Below the pieces are notes generated by a model. It did no database searches. It saw only the letters and a program-made list of their open reading frames with translations, and was not told the DNA's origin. From Chitinophagaceae bacterium (lineage in GTDB: Bacteria; Bacteroidota; Bacteroidia; Chitinophagales; Chitinophagaceae), in the NCBI GenBank assembly GCA_025933775.1, contig JAICZH010000012.1:1-47223 (forward strand): a stretch of DNA of 47,223 nucleotides. The letters are read 5' to 3'. The position numbers and the translations under genes were made by a program. Shown piece by piece: positions 37,472 through 47,223 of this stretch (position 1 is its first letter; each line of letters starts with the position of its first letter).

Positions 37472-39508
37472 TTACTCAAATAATTCTAATTTATTTTTTG
37501 GTCTTTTATCATTGAGCCAGATAAAATTTTTTAAATATCTCTGATCTTCGGGAATTCCTTTCATCGGGTAAAATTTTCCTTTTATATCGTTTACAAAAAG
37601 CACTTTTTGCAAATCATCGTTTTTAAAATATAAATCAATTACATCGCCGGTAGCGCGGTTCATGCCAAGGTAGGCGCTGTCTTCATCCTGCGCATAATAA
37701 ACACTTTCGGCCTGCGAGCCTTTTACACGCACATAATCAATGGCGCCATTTATAAAATATCCGTTGATTGTTTTTCCTGCAATCTGGTTATAAAAACCCT
37801 GTGTGGTTTTATTTATAATCATGCTTTTATCGAATGCATACAAGCGATCGGCTTTTTTATTTTTGGTGTATAAAAAAATAGTATCGCCGGTAATTTGCGA
37901 ATGGCCGCTCCAGATAACAGGATCATAAAACAAACGAAAAACAGAATCTTTTGCAGAAAAGAAAAGGCTGTCGCAAACGCTTTGCAACGAATCGTTATAA
38001 ATGCGCACATGATGAAATGCAAGAAAATATCTGGAAGAATCTTTCGATGCAGAATCTTTTTTATTTGCTGAAAAAATATTTTTTTGTTTTATAATTGAAT
38101 CAGAAATATTATGCAGCGTTGAATCTTTGATTGGAGAAATTTTTCCGGAAGAATCTTTTAAAAGAATATTTTTATTTTCAATATTTTTTTCTTTCAATTT
38201 TTTTATTTGTTCATTTAATGAATCAATTTTTTGTTCATGCAATTGAGATAAATCTTTTTGTAATACCGTTTTGGAAGAATCAATTAATATTTGTTTTTTG
38301 CTCTGAATATTTTTTTGAGCATTAAGTGAATCTATCACATGAGCCAGGTGATAAGATGAATCTTTTTCATTCTTTAAAGGAGGATATTTAATATTGTGCA
38401 TCGTGTCTGCATTCATTGTGGTATCTGTTCTCAATTTTTTTAGTAAAGAATCCGAAACGGTAGAATCTTTTTTTAAAATAAATTTTTCATTTTTTACCAC
38501 GGTTGAGAATCCCGAAAATATAGTATCGGCCGCTACATAAATGCTGTCGTCTTTTTGTTTAATAATTAAAACCGGTTTCCTGGTAGCGAGAAAAGAGTTG
38601 TTGGTTTTATTTAAAAAAATCTGGTTGGAAAGAACCGTATACCCGCCGGCAGAATCTTTTACAATTGCATTTCCTTCGAGCTGTGCAATGCCCGATTTAT
38701 TATCGAGCGCCATGTTGTTAGCGATGTAAACCCTGCCACTGCTGTCTTTCACAGCAGTGCGACTTGTAAATAATGCATTGCCTGTATTAAAATCATAAGT
38801 GCCTTGTGTGGTATAAATATTTACTTCTTTATTTACAATATGTGTATTGCCGGTGTAATTAGATGCCTGCGTTTGCATGTTGTATAAAAGCGAATCAGTG
38901 GTAATGTGATTCTTTGGCTCATTTACTATTACATTGTTTTTAAAATATACATCTTTGGTATCGGCATAATATGTTCCATCACTGCTGGTGATGGTAGTTT
39001 TTCCATTGATCACTTTTCCGCCATCGTGATAATTTCCAATTCCTGTTTCTAAATTGTAATCAAGATTTTGTGTAAAGAGGGTAGCTTTTTTATCAGTAAG
39101 TTTTACATTATTTTTCAAATAAGCAGTTTTATCTGTACCGATATATTTTAAATACTGCGCATAAGTTTGTATCGTGTCGCCCTGGTTAATATGAACATTT
39201 CCGAAAGCTTCAGCAATATGCGTGGTGGGGTTTATGGCAATACTATCGGCATTAAATAAAACATCGCCTTGCTTTACAATAGCTCCGCCGGCAATGGTTT
39301 GCAGGGTAGTTGATGAATCCACATAAATGCTACGCATGCTTGGCCCTCGAATGATTTCAAATTCTTTTACAGAATCAGCATTAGATTTTGCAGTATCGGC
39401 ATTTGTTTTTGCAGTGTCAGGCGGAGGCGGAGTAATGATTTGCGAAAATGAAACACAACTTACCAGCAACAATAAAATAATGAAACTGATTTTTACCGGC
39501 GTGACCAT
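37472..39508 (-). CDS. OstA/LptA-like organic-solvent-tolerance family protein
   Basis: 678 aa, GGAIVKQGDVLFNADSIAINPTTHIAEAFGNVHINQGDTIQTYAQYLKY; LKNNVKLTDKKATLFTQNLDYNLETGIGNY. Confidence 0.85.
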   Translation of the reverse strand: MVTPVKISFIILLLLVSCVSFSQIITPPPPDTAKTNADTAKSNADSVKEFEIIRGPSMRSIYVDSSTTLQTIAGGAIVKQGDVLFNADSIAINPTTHIAEAFGNVHINQGDTIQTYAQYLKYIGTDKTAYLKNNVKLTDKKATLFTQNLDYNLETGIGNYHDGGKVINGKTTITSSDGTYYADTKDVYFKNNVIVNEPKNHITTDSLLYNMQTQASNYTGNTHIVNKEVNIYTTQGTYDFNTGNALFTSRTAVKDSSGRVYIANNMALDNKSGIAQLEGNAIVKDSAGGYTVLSNQIFLNKTNNSFLATRKPVLIIKQKDDSIYVAADTIFSGFSTVVKNEKFILKKDSTVSDSLLKKLRTDTTMNADTMHNIKYPPLKNEKDSSYHLAHVIDSLNAQKNIQSKKQILIDSSKTVLQKDLSQLHEQKIDSLNEQIKKLKEKNIENKNILLKDSSGKISPIKDSTLHNISDSIIKQKNIFSANKKDSASKDSSRYFLAFHHVRIYNDSLQSVCDSLFFSAKDSVFRLFYDPVIWSGHSQITGDTIFLYTKNKKADRLYAFDKSMIINKTTQGFYNQIAGKTINGYFINGAIDYVRVKGSQAESVYYAQDEDSAYLGMNRATGDVIDLYFKNDDLQKVLFVNDIKGKFYPMKGIPEDQRYLKNFIWLNDKRPKNKLELFE

Positions 39509-39510
39509 CC

Positions 39511-40521
39511 TTATTTTTTAATCACTTTTAGTGTATCATCAACTAAGGGAGCCGTGAGATAATCGCCTTTACTTTTTTTGCCAAAAACGGAAACATTCAA
39601 ATAACGCCGCGGATGCACCCTTATATCATCAACGAGTATATTTAATTTATTGGCGGTTGATTGCAAATTGTCGTACAATTTTTTATCATTCAAAAGTAAA
39701 CCGATGGTGCCATCTTTACTGTTAATTTTATCTGAACCTTTTTTGAAATTTTCTATGGCGATATTTAAAGTATCCAATGTTTTTTCAAAATCAATTGCAG
39801 CCAATTTACCTGAAGCTATTTTAGCATTTTCCAAAATGCTGTCAAGTTTTTTATTGTTGGCTGTAAGATTGGCTGTAAAAGCATTTACATTATTAAGCGA
39901 ACTTGCCAATGCGCCGTTTTGCATATTGAGCATTTGCTGCAAAGAAGCAGCAGATAATGCAAAAGAAGACGTGATGGTATTTAAATTGGCAACTATTTGT
40001 TTAATATTATTTTTTGTAGATGGATCAAAAACGCCCGTAACCACGTGCAGCACCGAGTCCAGCGACTTTACAGAATTTCTCACTTCGTATAAAACAGGGT
40101 TGATCACTTTCAATGCTTCATCAAAAGCGCCGCTGCTAAGAGTGGTTAATAACGTATCACCATTTTTTAAATAAGTAGTAGCGCTGCCCAATTGTATTTC
40201 AAGTGTGGGACTTCCCAAAAGATTAGGATTAATAACCGCTAAAGAATTATCGGGAATGTTTACATCTTTGGTAAGATTAACCGTAACAACAATTCTTCTC
40301 ATATCTTTTCCGCCATCGAGGTTTCCAACTCTTCCAATTTGCACCCCATTAATTACAACCGGGTTTGATTTGTTAAGCCCCTGTACATCCTGATATACGG
40401 CATAGATATGTTTTTCTTTTTTAAAAAGACCGGTGCCTTTAAGAAAATTAAATCCAAATATCAGTAATGCAATTCCTACAACTGCCATTACACCTATTTT
40501 CGTTTCGTTATTAATTTTCAT
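39511..40521 (-). CDS. MlaD/MCE family protein
   Basis: NETKIGVMAVVGIALLIFGFNFLKG...YAVYQDVQGLNKSNPVVINGVQIGRVGNLD. Confidence 0.92.
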   Translation of the reverse strand: MKINNETKIGVMAVVGIALLIFGFNFLKGTGLFKKEKHIYAVYQDVQGLNKSNPVVINGVQIGRVGNLDGGKDMRRIVVTVNLTKDVNIPDNSLAVINPNLLGSPTLEIQLGSATTYLKNGDTLLTTLSSGAFDEALKVINPVLYEVRNSVKSLDSVLHVVTGVFDPSTKNNIKQIVANLNTITSSFALSAASLQQMLNMQNGALASSLNNVNAFTANLTANNKKLDSILENAKIASGKLAAIDFEKTLDTLNIAIENFKKGSDKINSKDGTIGLLLNDKKLYDNLQSTANKLNILVDDIRVHPRRYLNVSVFGKKSKGDYLTAPLVDDTLKVIKK

Positions 40522-40703
40522 GTTTTTTTATTTGGTAATAAAACGGGTTTACACTTCACCGTAATAAAACGATACAATCAACATTGCGAAAATAATAAAA
40601 CTTTGGCGGCGCACAGTTTTCCTTTGCTCAATAAAAATTCATCAACAATTTCTGGAGAAATTTTTAAGCAGTGAATATATTTTAATTTTCAAAGCAATAA
40701 TAC

Positions 40704-41681
40704 TTATTGTTTGGTTGCAGTCGCATCGGCATTGAGGGCGGCTTTTGTTTCAACCTGGCTTTTATATTTAATAAGCGCTCGGGTAATGCAATCAGCAATT
40801 TCCTGCTGGCCTTTATCACTATCAAGATATCTTTCATCTTCATAATTATCAATAAAGCCTGTTTCAATTAATATCGCCGGCATTTGTGTTGCCTGCAATA
40901 CCCAAATTCCTTTTTGACGTTGCCATACACCGAGATTATTTCTTCCAATGGAATCAATTTCGTTTTGCACATCGAAAGCTAACTGATAGCTGCGGTTAAA
41001 ATATTTTTGTGTATATAAAAGTGCGCTGGCTTTCCATTCGGGGCTATCGTAATTAATATCTAAAGTACTGTCGTTGGCATCGGTTTCAAATTGCATATCG
41101 CTGGCTTCTAATGCTTCTATTTTAGCGCTGGTTTTATGCGAAGCCAAAATGAGCGTGCTCGTGCCTTTGCGTGAAGTGGGCAGTTTATAATATTGCCTGG
41201 TAGGCACGATGTGAGTATGGGCGGTTCGTATTTTTTTTCTTTTTTTTCCTTTGCCTGTATATTTTGTAGTGTAATAAGTTTCTTTGTGATGACCAATAAT
41301 TCGTGAAGTTGTTTTTAAAACTACTGCATCTGCATGAATACAAACAAAAAGGTCGCCATGATTTTCGTTGGCTATTCGGGCCTTTTCTCTTGGATTTTGA
41401 TAAATATCGGTAGTGCGTGTAGGCACTATATTTACATCGGGCATTTGTTTTTTTAATTCTTCTACGAGCTTTAGTGAAATAGCCAATGTAATATTTTTTT
41501 CTTTAGAATTTAAAGAGCCTTCATATTCGCTTTGTCCTCCATAATCTGCGCCGCCGTGCCCGGCATCTACAATAATGGTTCTAATTTTCCTGGGCGATTG
41601 AGCTTGGCTTGTTTCGTTCAACAAAAAAAAGATTGAGAAACAAAGAAGAAAAACAGGATACGATTTTTTTAATACAAACAT
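40704..41681 (-). CDS. N-acetylmuramoyl-L-alanine amidase
   Basis: RTIIVDAGHGGADYGGQSEYEGSLNSKEKNITLAISLKLVEELKKQMPDVNIVPTRTTD; CIHADA; ILIETGFIDNYEDERYL. Confidence 0.95.
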   Translation of the reverse strand: MFVLKKSYPVFLLCFSIFFLLNETSQAQSPRKIRTIIVDAGHGGADYGGQSEYEGSLNSKEKNITLAISLKLVEELKKQMPDVNIVPTRTTDIYQNPREKARIANENHGDLFVCIHADAVVLKTTSRIIGHHKETYYTTKYTGKGKKRKKIRTAHTHIVPTRQYYKLPTSRKGTSTLILASHKTSAKIEALEASDMQFETDANDSTLDINYDSPEWKASALLYTQKYFNRSYQLAFDVQNEIDSIGRNNLGVWQRQKGIWVLQATQMPAILIETGFIDNYEDERYLDSDKGQQEIADCITRALIKYKSQVETKAALNADATATKQ

Positions 41682-41778
41682 TTATTTAATGGTTTTAATG
41701 GATCGGTAATTTTGGTTTTATAATCTTCACAAAACGTTAATTGGATAAGTTCTATTTTTGTTTCTACTGCTATTGAAT

Positions 41779-44547
41779 ATGATAAACAAATTTAGCGCAA
41801 AATACATATTGGCATTAATGATTGTGATTGTATGTATTTCAACAGTTCAAAGCAGAAACAAAAAAAATTATCATCCTTCCTACACTTTATCAACTTCTTC
41901 TTTCGACACGATAATTCCAGCAAAGAAAAAAAATATTCCTGTTGATAAAAAGCTAAAATCTGAAAACGATACTTTGCCCCAAAAAATTGTTGGAGGAGAT
42001 ACAATTCATTTAAATAAAAAGGATTCTCTTTCAACAGATACTTCTGCATTAAAAAAAACTGCTGATACTTTGAAATATGCCACATCCAAAAATGCACCCG
42101 ATACGGTAATAGAATATACTGCAGAAGATTCAATGGTGGTAAATGTTCCCGCAAAAACCATTACGCTTTACGGACAAAAAGCAACCACCGATTATAAAGA
42201 TAATAATCTCGTAGCTCCTATCATTACACTCGACCAGCAAACGGGAAATATTACAGCATCAATAAAAAGAGACAGCGCCGGTAAAGTAATTGCATTGCCC
42301 ACCTATACGCAAGGCGATTTTAAATCGGAAAGTGATTCTATAAAATTTAATATGAAGAGCGGCAAAGGAATTACTAAAAGCACTTATACCACGCAGGGAG
42401 AAATGTATGTATATGGGCAAACGATAAAAAAAGTAAACAATAATGTTTTCTATGCTTACCGCGGAAGATTTACCACCTGCAATCTTGATACGCCGCATTT
42501 TGCATTTGTAAGTAATAAAATAAAATTTATCAATAATAAAGTGGCTATTACCGGCCCCGTGCATCCAGAGTTTGAAGGAGTGCCTGTTCCTATTTATTTT
42601 CGTTTTGGCATTTACCCGCTCAACCAGGAAAGACATTCCGGTTTATTAGAACCAACTTTTACAACAAACCAGCAAAGAGGTCTTGGACTTGAAAACCTCG
42701 GTTATTATAAAGTAATCAGTGATTACTGGGATGTTATTTTTCGCGGAAGTGTTTATTCGTATGGCGGAATAATGTTTAGCGTGAACCCGAGATATAAAAA
42801 AAATTATCGTTATAGCGGCACATTTTCGTTCGACTATCAACGATTTAATAATAATTTTAAAGGCGATCCCGACTTCTCACGAAATACCAGCTATCATATT
42901 GCATGGACGCATTCTATGGATACCAAAGCCAGGCCGGGCGTTTCTTTCACTGCCAATGTAAATGCCGGAAGCAGCAAGTACAACAGGAATGTTCCGGATG
43001 CGCCTTTGCTCAATTATTCCAACCAACTGCAGTCGTCAATTGCTTATTCTAAAACATGGAAGTCATCCAACTTAACGGTAACAGCCAATCACAACCAGAA
43101 TACTAATTTAGGAATCATAAACATTAATCTTCCCGATGTAGCTTATAATGTCGCCACCATTTATCCTTTCAGAAAAAAAGAATCGGCAGGCCAGCCAAAG
43201 TGGTACGAAAATATCGGCATCGCATACAATGGAAGCGCACAAAATCGTTTTTCATTTTATGATACGTTGCCCAACATTTTTCAGCAAATAAAAGACACGC
43301 TTCAATTTGGTTTCCATCATTCGGTGCCAATTTCGTTATCGCTTCCGCAAATCGGCGCTTTTCAAATAGGCCCTGCTGTTAGCTATGATGAAACCTGGTT
43401 TCAAACAAAAACCAGATTTACCTGGGATACTGCCAGGCAAAAATTAGATACTTCCGTTCAAAAAGGATTCTATACCGCAAGGCAAATGTCTTTCGGGCTA
43501 AATATTTCTACCAGAATTTTTGGATTAATAACTGCTAAAAAGAAAGATGCGAAGATCATAGCAATCCGTCACGAAATAACGCCCACACTGGGTTTAAGCT
43601 ACCGGCCTGAGTTTAATAAAAATAGTTTTTATTATGCTCAATACGATACGGCAGGCCATAAGCAACAGTTTTCCGTTTACCAGCGCAATAATATTTTTAA
43701 TCCTTATTCGCCGGGAAGATTTGGCGGACTCACATTTGGTATAGACAATAATATTTCTATGAAAGTGCGTAATAAAAAAGATACGGGCCAAAATGCAATT
43801 AAGAAAATTTCCATTCTCGATGGATTAAGCATTAATGGCAGTTATAACTTTTTTGCGGATTCGCTTAGTTTTCCTTTGAGCGATTTTCCGGTTTCTTTAA
43901 GAACGAATTTATTCAACAAAATAAATATTACAGCAAGCGGCATTTTAGATCCTTATGAAATAGATGCACAGGGCCATCGAATAAAAACTTTGGTATGGAA
44001 ACATAAAATCCTCACTTTGGGCCGGCTCATAACGGGAAACATTTCTATGTCAACTCAACTTCAGGGAGGCACTAAAAAAGACGGTTCTAAAACAACAGAG
44101 CTTACATCGAATACCAGCTTGCCCAATGATATCGGTTACACCCAGGATCAATACGATGCAGAAGCGGCTTATATTAGAAACAACCCGGGCGAATTTACAG
44201 ATTTCAGTATTCCATGGTCGGTGAATCTTTCTTACTCGCTTACTTATTCAAAAAATTTTATAGTGCCGCAAGGATACGTTACTTCATTTTCGCAAAATGT
44301 AAATTTTGGAGGAACATTAGGAATCACCAAAAAATGGCAAGCTTCGGTAAACGGTTATTATAATATTACCGCGGGCCAGCTCAATACTATTTCTGCAACG
44401 CTTTCAAGAGATATGCATTGTTGGTCACTGGGTATCTCTCTTTCGCCGGTAGGCATATACCGGTATTTCAGCATTAACATCGCTCCCAGATCTGCGCTGC
44501 TGCGCGATTTGAGAGTAAACCGCACCCGGTCTTTTTATAATCTTTAG
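41779..44547 (+). CDS. LptD-like LPS-assembly outer membrane protein
   Basis: OstA-like N-terminus followed by a beta-barrel region; FEGVPVPIYFRFGIYPLNQERHSGLLEPTFTTNQQRGLGLENLGYY; start moved to MINKFSAKY. Confidence 0.88.
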   Translation: MINKFSAKYILALMIVIVCISTVQSRNKKNYHPSYTLSTSSFDTIIPAKKKNIPVDKKLKSENDTLPQKIVGGDTIHLNKKDSLSTDTSALKKTADTLKYATSKNAPDTVIEYTAEDSMVVNVPAKTITLYGQKATTDYKDNNLVAPIITLDQQTGNITASIKRDSAGKVIALPTYTQGDFKSESDSIKFNMKSGKGITKSTYTTQGEMYVYGQTIKKVNNNVFYAYRGRFTTCNLDTPHFAFVSNKIKFINNKVAITGPVHPEFEGVPVPIYFRFGIYPLNQERHSGLLEPTFTTNQQRGLGLENLGYYKVISDYWDVIFRGSVYSYGGIMFSVNPRYKKNYRYSGTFSFDYQRFNNNFKGDPDFSRNTSYHIAWTHSMDTKARPGVSFTANVNAGSSKYNRNVPDAPLLNYSNQLQSSIAYSKTWKSSNLTVTANHNQNTNLGIININLPDVAYNVATIYPFRKKESAGQPKWYENIGIAYNGSAQNRFSFYDTLPNIFQQIKDTLQFGFHHSVPISLSLPQIGAFQIGPAVSYDETWFQTKTRFTWDTARQKLDTSVQKGFYTARQMSFGLNISTRIFGLITAKKKDAKIIAIRHEITPTLGLSYRPEFNKNSFYYAQYDTAGHKQQFSVYQRNNIFNPYSPGRFGGLTFGIDNNISMKVRNKKDTGQNAIKKISILDGLSINGSYNFFADSLSFPLSDFPVSLRTNLFNKINITASGILDPYEIDAQGHRIKTLVWKHKILTLGRLITGNISMSTQLQGGTKKDGSKTTELTSNTSLPNDIGYTQDQYDAEAAYIRNNPGEFTDFSIPWSVNLSYSLTYSKNFIVPQGYVTSFSQNVNFGGTLGITKKWQASVNGYYNITAGQLNTISATLSRDMHCWSLGISLSPVGIYRYFSINIAPRSALLRDLRVNRTRSFYNL

Positions 44548-44595
44548 GAAAATTATTTCACAATATTTTTGAAAAATAAGTTTTAAAAATAAATC

Positions 44596-44617
44596 AACTA
44601 ACGGTAACGCATAAACG
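44596..44617 (+). repeat. 22-nt co-oriented element, copy 3 (AACTAACGGTAACGCATAAACG)
   Basis: Exact match to copies at 12692 and 25147. Confidence 0.9.
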
Positions 44618-44724
44618 CAGTTTGAAAATAGAAATGGCTTGATGAAACTTCGTACAAGATTAAAGCATCTTTGGTAAAATTAATATTTGTATATTTCGGT
44701 TTTATTAATTCTAACGAGTCGCTT

Positions 44725-45990
44725 ATGCACAACTGGAGAATAAAACTGTCGCTTTTCATTAATTATTTTGTTTTTGCCATTCTATTAAATAGTTCCGGCA
44801 TTGCTATTTTACAAGTGCAAAATAATTTTGGCATTAGTAAAAAAGCCGCTGCATGGATTGACCCCTGCAAAGACCTGAGCATTGCCATTGTATCTTTTTT
44901 AATTGCATCTTACATTGCAAAGTTTGGTTATAAACGTGCGATGCTGTTTGCACTTGCCATCATTACAGCGGTATGTTTTATTATTCCCAATACGCCGGGT
45001 TTCATGAGCATTAAATTATTATTTGTTGCCGTAGGCTCATGTTTTGCATTAATAAAAATGAGTGTGTATAGTACGATTGGCATTGTTACCCGCGATTCAA
45101 AAGAGCACATCAGCCTGATGAATTTTATTGAATCATTTTTTATGGTGGGCAATCTTTCTTTGTATTTTATTTTCGGCGCATTTGTTGATAATGCTAATCC
45201 GCAATCCACCTCATGGTTGAATGCATATTATTTATTGGGAGGCTTGTGTTTGATAGCATTTTTTTTATTGTTATCTGCGCCGCTTGATGAGTCGGCGGCA
45301 AAGGTAGAAGATGGAAAACCGGTTTCACCTAAGTTTATTGATATGTTTAAATTAATGAGCGAACCCATTGTGCTTGCATTTATTTTCTCTGCATTTTTTT
45401 ATGTATTGATTGAACAAAGTATTCAAAATTTTTTACCAACATTTAATAATAAAGTATTGCTATTGCCTGCTGTGCTAAGCATACAGATGGGCAGTATTCT
45501 TGCGGGTTCCACAGCATTAGGAAGATTTTTTGCAGGAGTAATTTTAAAAAAGCTGAACTGGTTTTATGTAATAATCGGATGTTTATTATTAGCAGCATTG
45601 CTGGTAATAATTGCAATGCCGCTTGCCCAAGATGAAGCTGGTAAAAACATCATTCACGGATGGCTTAATGCGCCTGTGGCTGCATATATTTTTCCTTTAA
45701 TTGGTTTATTGCTGGCGCCGGTTTATCCTGCTATTAATTCAGTAATATTAACCTCGCTGCCAAAACCCAAGCATGGAATAATGTCTGGACTGATCATTAT
45801 TTTTTCGGCGATAGGCGGCACCACGGGCTCATTAATTACCGGCTATATTTTTGATAAATACAATGGACAAACCGCATTTTATTTTACATTGGTTCCAATA
45901 ACTATATTAATTGTATCTCTTTTTATTTTTAAAAGATTGCAAAGAAAACCAGTTATGGAGCCTGTTATTAATCCTGATGTGATTCATTAA
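44725..45990 (+). CDS. MFS transporter
   Basis: 12-TM-like protein, FGISKKAAAWIDPCKDLSIAIVSFLIASYIAKFGYKRAMLFALAIIT; ORF opens at 44671 but MHNWRIKLSLFINYF is a likely start. Confidence 0.9.
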   Translation: MHNWRIKLSLFINYFVFAILLNSSGIAILQVQNNFGISKKAAAWIDPCKDLSIAIVSFLIASYIAKFGYKRAMLFALAIITAVCFIIPNTPGFMSIKLLFVAVGSCFALIKMSVYSTIGIVTRDSKEHISLMNFIESFFMVGNLSLYFIFGAFVDNANPQSTSWLNAYYLLGGLCLIAFFLLLSAPLDESAAKVEDGKPVSPKFIDMFKLMSEPIVLAFIFSAFFYVLIEQSIQNFLPTFNNKVLLLPAVLSIQMGSILAGSTALGRFFAGVILKKLNWFYVIIGCLLLAALLVIIAMPLAQDEAGKNIIHGWLNAPVAAYIFPLIGLLLAPVYPAINSVILTSLPKPKHGIMSGLIIIFSAIGGTTGSLITGYIFDKYNGQTAFYFTLVPITILIVSLFIFKRLQRKPVMEPVINPDVIH

Positions 45991-46007
45991 TATTTATAAA
46001 AAAAGTA

Positions 46008-47223
46008 ATGGCAATAGATCATATTTTTTTATTGGGAGAATTATTTGAAAAAGTTCAATTGCAAAAAATTTTTTCTGATAGTAAAACTTTTGTGGATTGT
46101 ACACCAAAAAAAGAATTAGCGTATATCCGTGACCGTTATGAAGAACAAAAAAATGAACCCAACTTTAATCTTTCATTTTTTGTTCATGAATATTTTGAAG
46201 AACCAAAACCAATATCATCGCATTATAAAAGTGACTCCACGCTTTCTGTGGAAGCGCATGTAGAACAGTTATGGGATGTGCTTACCCTTATTCCGGAAGA
46301 TACGCACGATTCACTCATTAAATTACCTGAGCCATACATTGTGCCTGGCGGGCGTTTCAGGGAAATATTTTATTGGGATAGTTATTTCACTATGCTGGGC
46401 TTGCAGGTTTCAAAGCGAATTGATTTGATACAAAATATGATCAATGATTTTTCGTACCTGATTGATCTTATCGGCTACATTCCCAATGGTAACCGCGATT
46501 ATTTTGTAGGAAGATCGCAGCCTCCTTTTTTTGCGTGCATGATACAATTGTTAGCAGAAGAAAAAGGTAAAAATATTTTAATAGAATATTTGCCAAGGCT
46601 TGAAAAAGAATATAATTTCTGGATGAATGGAATAGAAGATTTAAATGAAAATAATATTTCAGTGAACCGGGTTACGCTTTTACCGGATGGAAGTATTTTA
46701 AATCATTATTGGGATGAAAATAATTTTCCGCGGCCGGAAGCCTATGCAGAAGAAATAAAATTATCACAGAATATAAAAGATAAAAAAACATTGTACCGTC
46801 ATTTGCGTGCAGCATGTGAATCGGGCTGGGATTTTTCTTCAAGATGGTTTAAAGATGTAAATGATTTTTCGAGTATTCATGCCTGTGATATTATACCCGT
46901 TGATCTCAATTGCCTTTTATATCATCTTGAAAAAACAATTGCCGAAGCATATCAATTAGCGGGCAATAAAGAATCAACAGAAAAATTTATTTCATTGGCT
47001 GCCGCAAGAAAAAAAGCTATTGATGCATATTGCTGGAACCAGGATAAAGGATTTTATTTTGATTATGATTATAAAACAGCATCTCAAAAAAATTCATTAA
47101 CGCTTGCCGCCTGCTTTCCTTTATTTTTTGAAATATCTGCAGGCTCGCAGGCAGAAAGCGTTGCTAAAATTTTGCAACAACATTTTTTGCAACCCGGTGG
47201 TTTCATTTCTACTACTGAAACTA
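46008..47223 (+). CDS. Trehalase (GH37), 3' end outside the window
   Basis: Translation MAIDHIFLLGELFEKVQLQKIFSDSKTFVDCTPKKEL...PGGRFREIFYWDSYFTMLGL (trehalase signature 1)...SGWDFSSRWF; open to the window end, hence absent from the ORF track. Confidence 0.93.
   Translation, partial: MAIDHIFLLGELFEKVQLQKIFSDSKTFVDCTPKKELAYIRDRYEEQKNEPNFNLSFFVHEYFEEPKPISSHYKSDSTLSVEAHVEQLWDVLTLIPEDTHDSLIKLPEPYIVPGGRFREIFYWDSYFTMLGLQVSKRIDLIQNMINDFSYLIDLIGYIPNGNRDYFVGRSQPPFFACMIQLLAEEKGKNILIEYLPRLEKEYNFWMNGIEDLNENNISVNRVTLLPDGSILNHYWDENNFPRPEAYAEEIKLSQNIKDKKTLYRHLRAACESGWDFSSRWFKDVNDFSSIHACDIIPVDLNCLLYHLEKTIAEAYQLAGNKESTEKFISLAAARKKAIDAYCWNQDKGFYFDYDYKTASQKNSLTLAACFPLFFEISAGSQAESVAKILQQHFLQPGGFISTTET

Noticed and set aside
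39650-40174. 174-aa plus-strand ORF
   Set aside because: Antisense to the MlaD-family gene; low-complexity hydrophobic mirror translation.
40541-40575. Possible degenerate 22-nt element (GTTTACACTTCACCGTAATA) in the mlaD-amidase spacer
   Set aside because: Co-oriented and intergenic, but too many mismatches to the scaffold to count as a copy.
41792-42154. 120-aa minus-strand ORF
   Set aside because: Antisense to the lptD-like gene; no recognisable domain.
43076-43090. TTAACGGTAACAGCC inside the lptD-like gene as another 22-nt element copy
   Set aside because: Only the first half matches and it encodes conserved-looking barrel sequence (NLTVTANHN); treated as chance.
46121-46141. GCGTATATCCGTGACCGTTATGAAG in the trehalase gene resembling the minus-strand 22-nt element
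   Set aside because: It encodes AYIRDRYEE within the conserved N-terminal trehalase region and lies antisense to the gene, unlike the other six copies. Probably coincidental.
1-47223. Defence island, prophage or integrative element
   Set aside because: No integrase, transposase, phage structural, restriction, CBASS or retron genes recognised; gene content is housekeeping.

Overview
This is a 47.2-kb AT-rich chromosomal window from a Bacteroidota genome, most like Chitinophagaceae. The evidence is the gene content plus TAnnTTTG-type -7 promoter boxes. Most of it is housekeeping: coaE, yajC, nusB, RNase P RNA (rnpB), an Smr/DUF2027 protein, GH20 hexosaminidase, polyprenyl synthase, RNase R, ferritin, a GH31 glycosidase, aroQ, and carA. 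It also holds the infA-rpmJ-rpsM-rpsK-rpsD-rpoA-rplQ operon, pyrE, coaD, pyrB, pyrR, pruA, pdhB, an LPS-transport/MCE/amidase/LptD cluster, and an MFS transporter next to a truncated trehalase. I see no CRISPR, prophage, transposase, tRNA or rRNA, and no convincing defence island. What stands out is the spacer DNA. Many intergenic regions consist of short recurring sequence words and palindromes, and several of these also sit inside genes (RNase P RNA stems, the N-terminus of the polyprenyl synthase, a secreted protein). The best candidate for something undescribed is a 22-nt element (ACTAACGGTnAyGnnTAnACG) with six copies. All six are intergenic, lie downstream of a stop codon, and run in the same direction as the preceding gene. 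Other leads are a 12-bp inverted repeat that recurs as two pairs, one of them bracketing a small membrane ORF; a DUF6883/DUF4926-like gene pair; an L17 ribosomal protein with a helix-hairpin-helix tail; leaderless-looking genes; and a 943-bp ORF-free gap. All family calls come from reading the protein sequences; no database search was run.
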